This document shows, in pieces, positions 60,786 through 64,000 of a stretch of 64,000 bases of DNA. The translations under genes and the position numbers were made by a program. The stretch spans positions 3,157,827 through 3,221,826 of the forward strand of contig NZ_CP042913.1 of NCBI RefSeq assembly GCF_008065115.1, given 5' to 3'. Each line of letters starts with the position of its first letter. Within the stretch, counting starts at the first letter, position 1. The notes below the pieces were generated by a model that was given only the letters and a program-made list of their open reading frames with translations, was not told the origin of the DNA and ran no database searches. The stretch comes from Bythopirellula goksoeyrii (lineage in GTDB: Bacteria > Planctomycetota > Planctomycetia > Pirellulales > Lacipirellulaceae).

Positions 60786-62021
60786 ATGCACAACTATGTC
60801 AGCCTGCTCGGAATTGTGGTAATTATCGGCTTGGCTTGGTTGATGAGTTCTCACAAGAATCGATTTCCCTGGCGCACAGTGCTGGCGGGGCTCTGCCTGC
60901 AATTTGCCTTTGCTGTCTTGATTCTCTGTACTGACCAAGGTGAATGGGTCTTTGATCGAGTGGATGATGCGTTTGTAGGGTTATTGGCCTGTGTTGATGC
61001 AGGAACCAGTTTCGTCTTCGGGGACGACTTTGCCGAGCATTTCTTCGCCTTCAAAGTATTGCCGACGATTATCTTCTTCTCGGCATTCATGTCGATTTTT
61101 TATTACTATGGCGTCATGCAAAAAGTAGTCGGTATGATGGCCGTAGTCATGCAGAAAACGCTCGGCACTTCTGGTGCTGAAACACTTTCTGCTGCGGCGA
61201 ACGTTTTTGTTGGCCAGACCGAGGCACCACTGGTGATTCGGCCTTATATCAGTTCGATGACGATCTCCGAACTGAACGCCGTGATGCTCTGTGGGTTTGC
61301 TACGATGGCGGGTGGCGTCTTGGGAGCGCTCGCTTCGATGGGCATTGATGCCGGACATCTGCTATCGGCATCGGTGATTTCAGCGCCTGGGGCACTGGTT
61401 CTAGCTAAAGTCATGCAGCCCGAGGTAGATGCTCCAAAAACCTTAGGTAGCGTCAAGATCGACATTAAGGACGAAAGCACGAATGTCTTAGAATCGGTTG
61501 CCGTTGGGACAGTGGGAGGGTTGCAACTCGCCCTGAATGTGGGCGCCATGTTAATAGTGTTCCTTGCTTTGATTGCAGTAGTGAATAGTATTCTCGGCTG
61601 GGCAGGCGGGCTGTTTGGTTTTATAGGGGAGGACGGCACCTCGGCTTGGTCGCTTGAGGCTGCGTTAAGTTATCTGTTTTATCCACTGGCATGGCTTATT
61701 GGTATTGAGCCGGCAGATTGTCCCCGGGCTGCCGAGTTGATGGGGCTCAAAATGGCCACTAACGAGTTTGTGGCATACGGTCGTTTGTCCGAATGGGCGT
61801 TGCCCGATAGTACCGTCCAAATTAGCGAGCGATCCCGCGAAATCCTCACTTATGCCCTATGTGGGTTTGCCAACTTTAGTTCCATCGGCATCCAGCTAGG
61901 AGGCATCGGAGGTATTGCACCTGATCGTCGTTCGGACTTGGCAAGGCTTGGTCTGCGGGCGATGTTGGGGGGGACTTTGGCTGGCTTTATGACGGCTTGT
62001 ATCGCTGGGCTGTTGATTTGA
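60786..62021 (+). CDS. nupC: Concentrative nucleoside transporter (CNT family)
   Basis: A 411-residue transporter. The N-terminal gate region GLAWLMSSHKNRFPWRTVLAG and the later GVMQKVVGMMAVVMQKTLGTSGAETLSAAANVFVGQTEAPLVIRPY-type stretch carry the GQTEAPL signature; SAPGALVLAKVMQPE and FANFSSIGIQLGGIGGIAP are the conserved helical hairpins of CNT. It imports nucleosides with Na+ or H+. Next to upp, hpt and cdd it supplies nucleosides for salvage. Confidence 0.9.
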   Translation: MHNYVSLLGIVVIIGLAWLMSSHKNRFPWRTVLAGLCLQFAFAVLILCTDQGEWVFDRVDDAFVGLLACVDAGTSFVFGDDFAEHFFAFKVLPTIIFFSAFMSIFYYYGVMQKVVGMMAVVMQKTLGTSGAETLSAAANVFVGQTEAPLVIRPYISSMTISELNAVMLCGFATMAGGVLGALASMGIDAGHLLSASVISAPGALVLAKVMQPEVDAPKTLGSVKIDIKDESTNVLESVAVGTVGGLQLALNVGAMLIVFLALIAVVNSILGWAGGLFGFIGEDGTSAWSLEAALSYLFYPLAWLIGIEPADCPRAAELMGLKMATNEFVAYGRLSEWALPDSTVQISERSREILTYALCGFANFSSIGIQLGGIGGIAPDRRSDLARLGLRAMLGGTLAGFMTACIAGLLI

Positions 62022-62119
62022 CGAATTAGCCAGAATTCGCCACGATGGACTTATTCGACACTACCAAACCTTAATTCACTCTTAATCTAACTTTACAACA
62101 GCTACAAGGATTGGCGGCC

Positions 62120-62683
62120 ATGAAAATACTTTATGACGAAGCAACTCTACATCGCGGTGTCGCCGAGATGGCCGCTGAGATTGAGAAAGCCTACGAAGGG
62201 CGGCAGCTCACGATCGTGGGAGTGCTCACAGGCAGCGTCGTCTTACTGGCAGATTTGATTCGACAGATCGAACAACCCATGCGAGTCGGTGTTATTCAGG
62301 CGTCGAGCTATCGGGGAGCCACCACTGAACGGGGCGACTTGATTATCAACTCCGAGTTGATGCTCGACATCTCAGGTCGCGACGTTCTGCTGGTTGACGA
62401 TATCTTTGACACTGGCCACACACTAGAAAACGTTGTTGAGAAATTACACGAATTCAGCCCCAAGTCCGTCAAGTCTGCCGTGCTATTACGCAAACAAGGG
62501 CGTCAAGAAACGGAGTACGAACCTGATTTCACCGCGTTCAACATTCCCGATGAGTTCGTTGTTGGGTATGGTCTCGACTACGAAGACATGTATCGCAATC
62601 TGCCCTTTCTGGGAGCTCTGGAGCAAGAGGACCTCGATCACCACGAGCAGATGAACCAAGAAACTCAAGTCATTAAGACGTGA
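62120..62683 (+). CDS. hpt: Hypoxanthine phosphoribosyltransferase
   Basis: A 187-residue enzyme making IMP (and GMP) from hypoxanthine (and guanine) with PRPP. The start ATG at 62120 follows AAGGA at 62105-62109. The PRPP loop is VLLVDDIFDTGHTL, with the N-terminal VGVLTGSVVLLADLIRQI and a FVVGYGLDYEDMYRNLPFLG C-terminal base-binding stretch. It takes hypoxanthine from adenine deaminase at 16.9-18.5 kb. Confidence 0.93.
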   Translation: MKILYDEATLHRGVAEMAAEIEKAYEGRQLTIVGVLTGSVVLLADLIRQIEQPMRVGVIQASSYRGATTERGDLIINSELMLDISGRDVLLVDDIFDTGHTLENVVEKLHEFSPKSVKSAVLLRKQGRQETEYEPDFTAFNIPDEFVVGYGLDYEDMYRNLPFLGALEQEDLDHHEQMNQETQVIKT

Positions 62684-62696
62684 GCTTCGAAGTATC

Positions 62697-63089
62697 TTAC
62701 AGCTTTAAGTCAAACTGGGCGGGGAGCAGTTTGTCGAGCGAAGTTTCGACGATTCGGTCGGGTTTGTCTGCGTCGACCAGAAATACTTGCATCGCCCCGC
62801 CGAATTCGGCCAGAAACTGTCGGCACGCTCCGCAAGGCGAAGCGGCTCCCTTGGTGGCAACGGCCACTGCCTTAATTTGACGATGTCCTGCCGCTACTGC
62901 CGCTCCAGCAGCGATCCGCTCGGCACAAATCGTGAGACCGTAGGATGCATTTTCGACATTTGTACCGGTAAACACAGTACCATCCTCTGCGAGTACGGCC
63001 GCTCCCACCAAGAATTTGGAGTACGGAGCATAAGCATTCTGTCGCGCGGAAATCGCGGCAGGGATTAGTTGATCGGCTGCGGTAGGCAT
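62697..63089 (-). CDS. cdd: Cytidine deaminase
   Basis: A 130-residue tetrameric-type cytidine deaminase. Cys55 and Glu57 lie in TICAERIAAG, Cys86 and Cys89 in ASPCGACRQF, forming the zinc site. Segments YAPYSKFLVGAAVLAEDG and TGTNVENASYGLT are typical. It turns cytidine and deoxycytidine into uridine and deoxyuridine. It converges on hpt 13 bases away, completing the salvage cluster. Confidence 0.94.
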   Translation of the reverse strand: MPTAADQLIPAAISARQNAYAPYSKFLVGAAVLAEDGTVFTGTNVENASYGLTICAERIAAGAAVAAGHRQIKAVAVATKGAASPCGACRQFLAEFGGAMQVFLVDADKPDRIVETSLDKLLPAQFDLKL

Positions 63090-63321
63090 CGTGAGAAGTT
63101 CCTTAAATCACGGCAGTTATGGACACACAGGAATTTGACTATACTACATATGGCCGAAGAGGCAATTGTTTCCGGGGTAATGTCGAGTGCAGCAATCTGT
63201 GTCATCTTGCTCAGATTTCATGCCACGGATCAAAAACTGTCGGACATGGATTTGATTCAAGCTCTGGTCTTGTTCGTGTTTCGTCCTTGAAATTCCGTGA
63301 CTACATTACTAAGCAGATTCA

Positions 63322-64000
63322 ATGTCCACCCCCTGGCATCCCCAATTCCTATTCGCAGTTTGCCAAACCGGGGCCGAGGCTGCGCTCAAACGGGAATTCG
63401 TCGCCCAAAATCTAGGCTTGCGTCCCTCGTTTTCTCGACCTGGATTCGTGACCTTCAAATTCGACCAACCCTGTGAGAATCCGCAGGGATTTCAGCTTCA
63501 CAGCACGTTTGCACGCACCTGGGGCTTCTCGCTGGGGAAGGTATCGGGCGACCATGCGAGCGAGCTTGCCGCCGCTAGTTGGCAGTTGCCGGGTGTGGCC
63601 GAGGTGCTCATGGCCATCAAGCCGAGAGATCTGCATGTCTGGCAGCGCGATCGCGTTATGCCAGGTGAAGATGGGTTCGAGCCGGGGCCGACGGCTCTGG
63701 CGGCAGAAGTGGATGCGGCGTTGATTGCGAATTCCTCGATTGAGTCGCTGCAATCGCATCGCTATGGTCAGCAGGGGGCCAGTCAGCCGAATACCTGGAT
63801 TCTCGACGCGGTGATCGTCGAACCGGGTGAGTGGTGGTTGGGATGCCATCATGCCAGCCGTCGTGCCGCTTGTTGGGTCGGTGGAGTTCCCCCTATTGGC
63901 CAGCCCGAAGAAGCAGTGAGTCGTGCGTATCTCAAGATGTGCGAGGCGCTTGAGTGGTCGGCATTGCCGATAGCTCGAGGCGAGATTTGCGTGGAACTGG
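63322..64000 (+). CDS. RlmM-like 23S rRNA 2'-O-methyltransferase, N-terminal part
   Basis: An open frame from ATG at 63322 runs off the right edge without a stop, giving 226 residues. It begins HPQFLFAVCQTGAEAALKRE, an RlmM-like N-terminal domain, and RAYLKMCEALEWSALPIARG followed by EICVEL, which leads into the SAM-binding start of the family. RlmM methylates C2498 of 23S rRNA. The upstream 230 bases separate it from cdd, which reads the other way. Certainty is moderate because the methyltransferase core is missing. Confidence 0.7.
   Translation, partial: MSTPWHPQFLFAVCQTGAEAALKREFVAQNLGLRPSFSRPGFVTFKFDQPCENPQGFQLHSTFARTWGFSLGKVSGDHASELAAASWQLPGVAEVLMAIKPRDLHVWQRDRVMPGEDGFEPGPTALAAEVDAALIANSSIESLQSHRYGQQGASQPNTWILDAVIVEPGEWWLGCHHASRRAACWVGGVPPIGQPEEAVSRAYLKMCEALEWSALPIARGEICVEL

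Noticed and set aside
63069-63290. Small frame between cdd and the methyltransferase
   Set aside because: Short with no ribosome binding site; its hydrophobic tail has no clear function.
1-64000. CRISPR arrays
   Set aside because: No regularly spaced repeats were seen; the only tandem repeat (32726-32765) has no spacer.

Overview
The window looks like a piece of a planctomycete chromosome, most likely order Pirellulales (inference from gene content, not a database match). Supporting signs are two secreted proteins with PEP-CTERM sorting tails, a secreted protein built of YHS-like repeats, a DUF1570-type zincin lipoprotein, Cys-rich secreted proteins, many monocistronic genes on alternating strands, frequent GTG/TTG starts, only patchy Shine-Dalgarno sites, and short hairpin repeats between genes.

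Layout. 1-12 kb: an MFS fragment at the left edge, a short prepilin-peptidase-like protein, an SGNH hydrolase, a LeuB-type dehydrogenase, the tRNA hydroxylase MiaE, an SDR, the YHS-repeat protein, dihydroorotase, CorA, a large MscS channel and a zincin lipoprotein. 12-19.7 kb: a membrane protein, a MoaD/ThiS-like carrier beside a BNR-propeller protein, a nucleotidyltransferase-like protein, a type II secretion F protein, then an adenine deaminase/cytosine deaminase pair and a very acidic and basic low-complexity protein. 19.9-25 kb: a two-gene arginine catabolism operon (an ornithine cyclodeaminase-like LOR/SDH protein plus an arginine dihydrolase), an isochorismatase-like hydrolase and hslVU. 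25-30.5 kb: an MFS transporter, thiL-tsaE, csrA and murB-ftsQ. 30.5-34.9 kb is a mobile, gene-poor stretch: an inverted-repeat element, an intact IS5/IS903-like insertion with its target duplication, and an IS110-family element with a possible structured RNA downstream. 35-45.4 kb: a PEP-CTERM SUMF1-like protein, trmL, an oxidoreductase, two toxin-antitoxin pairs, a lipid A-type acyltransferase, a double GNAT, a PEP-CTERM vanadium haloperoxidase and an aldehyde dehydrogenase. 45.4-52 kb: an HtrA-like protease and several secreted or membrane proteins of unknown role. 53-58.6 kb: a five-gene prkA-yeaH-(unknown)-spoVR-(unknown) operon. 59-64 kb: hemQ, a base salvage cluster (upp, a CNT nucleoside transporter, hpt, cdd) and the start of an RlmM-like rRNA methyltransferase.

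How parts connect. Adenine deaminase makes hypoxanthine for Hpt, cytosine deaminase makes uracil for Upp, Cdd makes uridine, the CNT carrier imports nucleosides, and PyrC covers de novo pyrimidine synthesis, so the window holds a nearly complete salvage network in two places. The arginine operon is predicted to run arginine to ornithine to proline with release of ammonia. The PrkA/YeaH/SpoVR operon is a conserved stress and stationary-phase module; here it carries two additional, tightly coupled small genes that I do not recognise.
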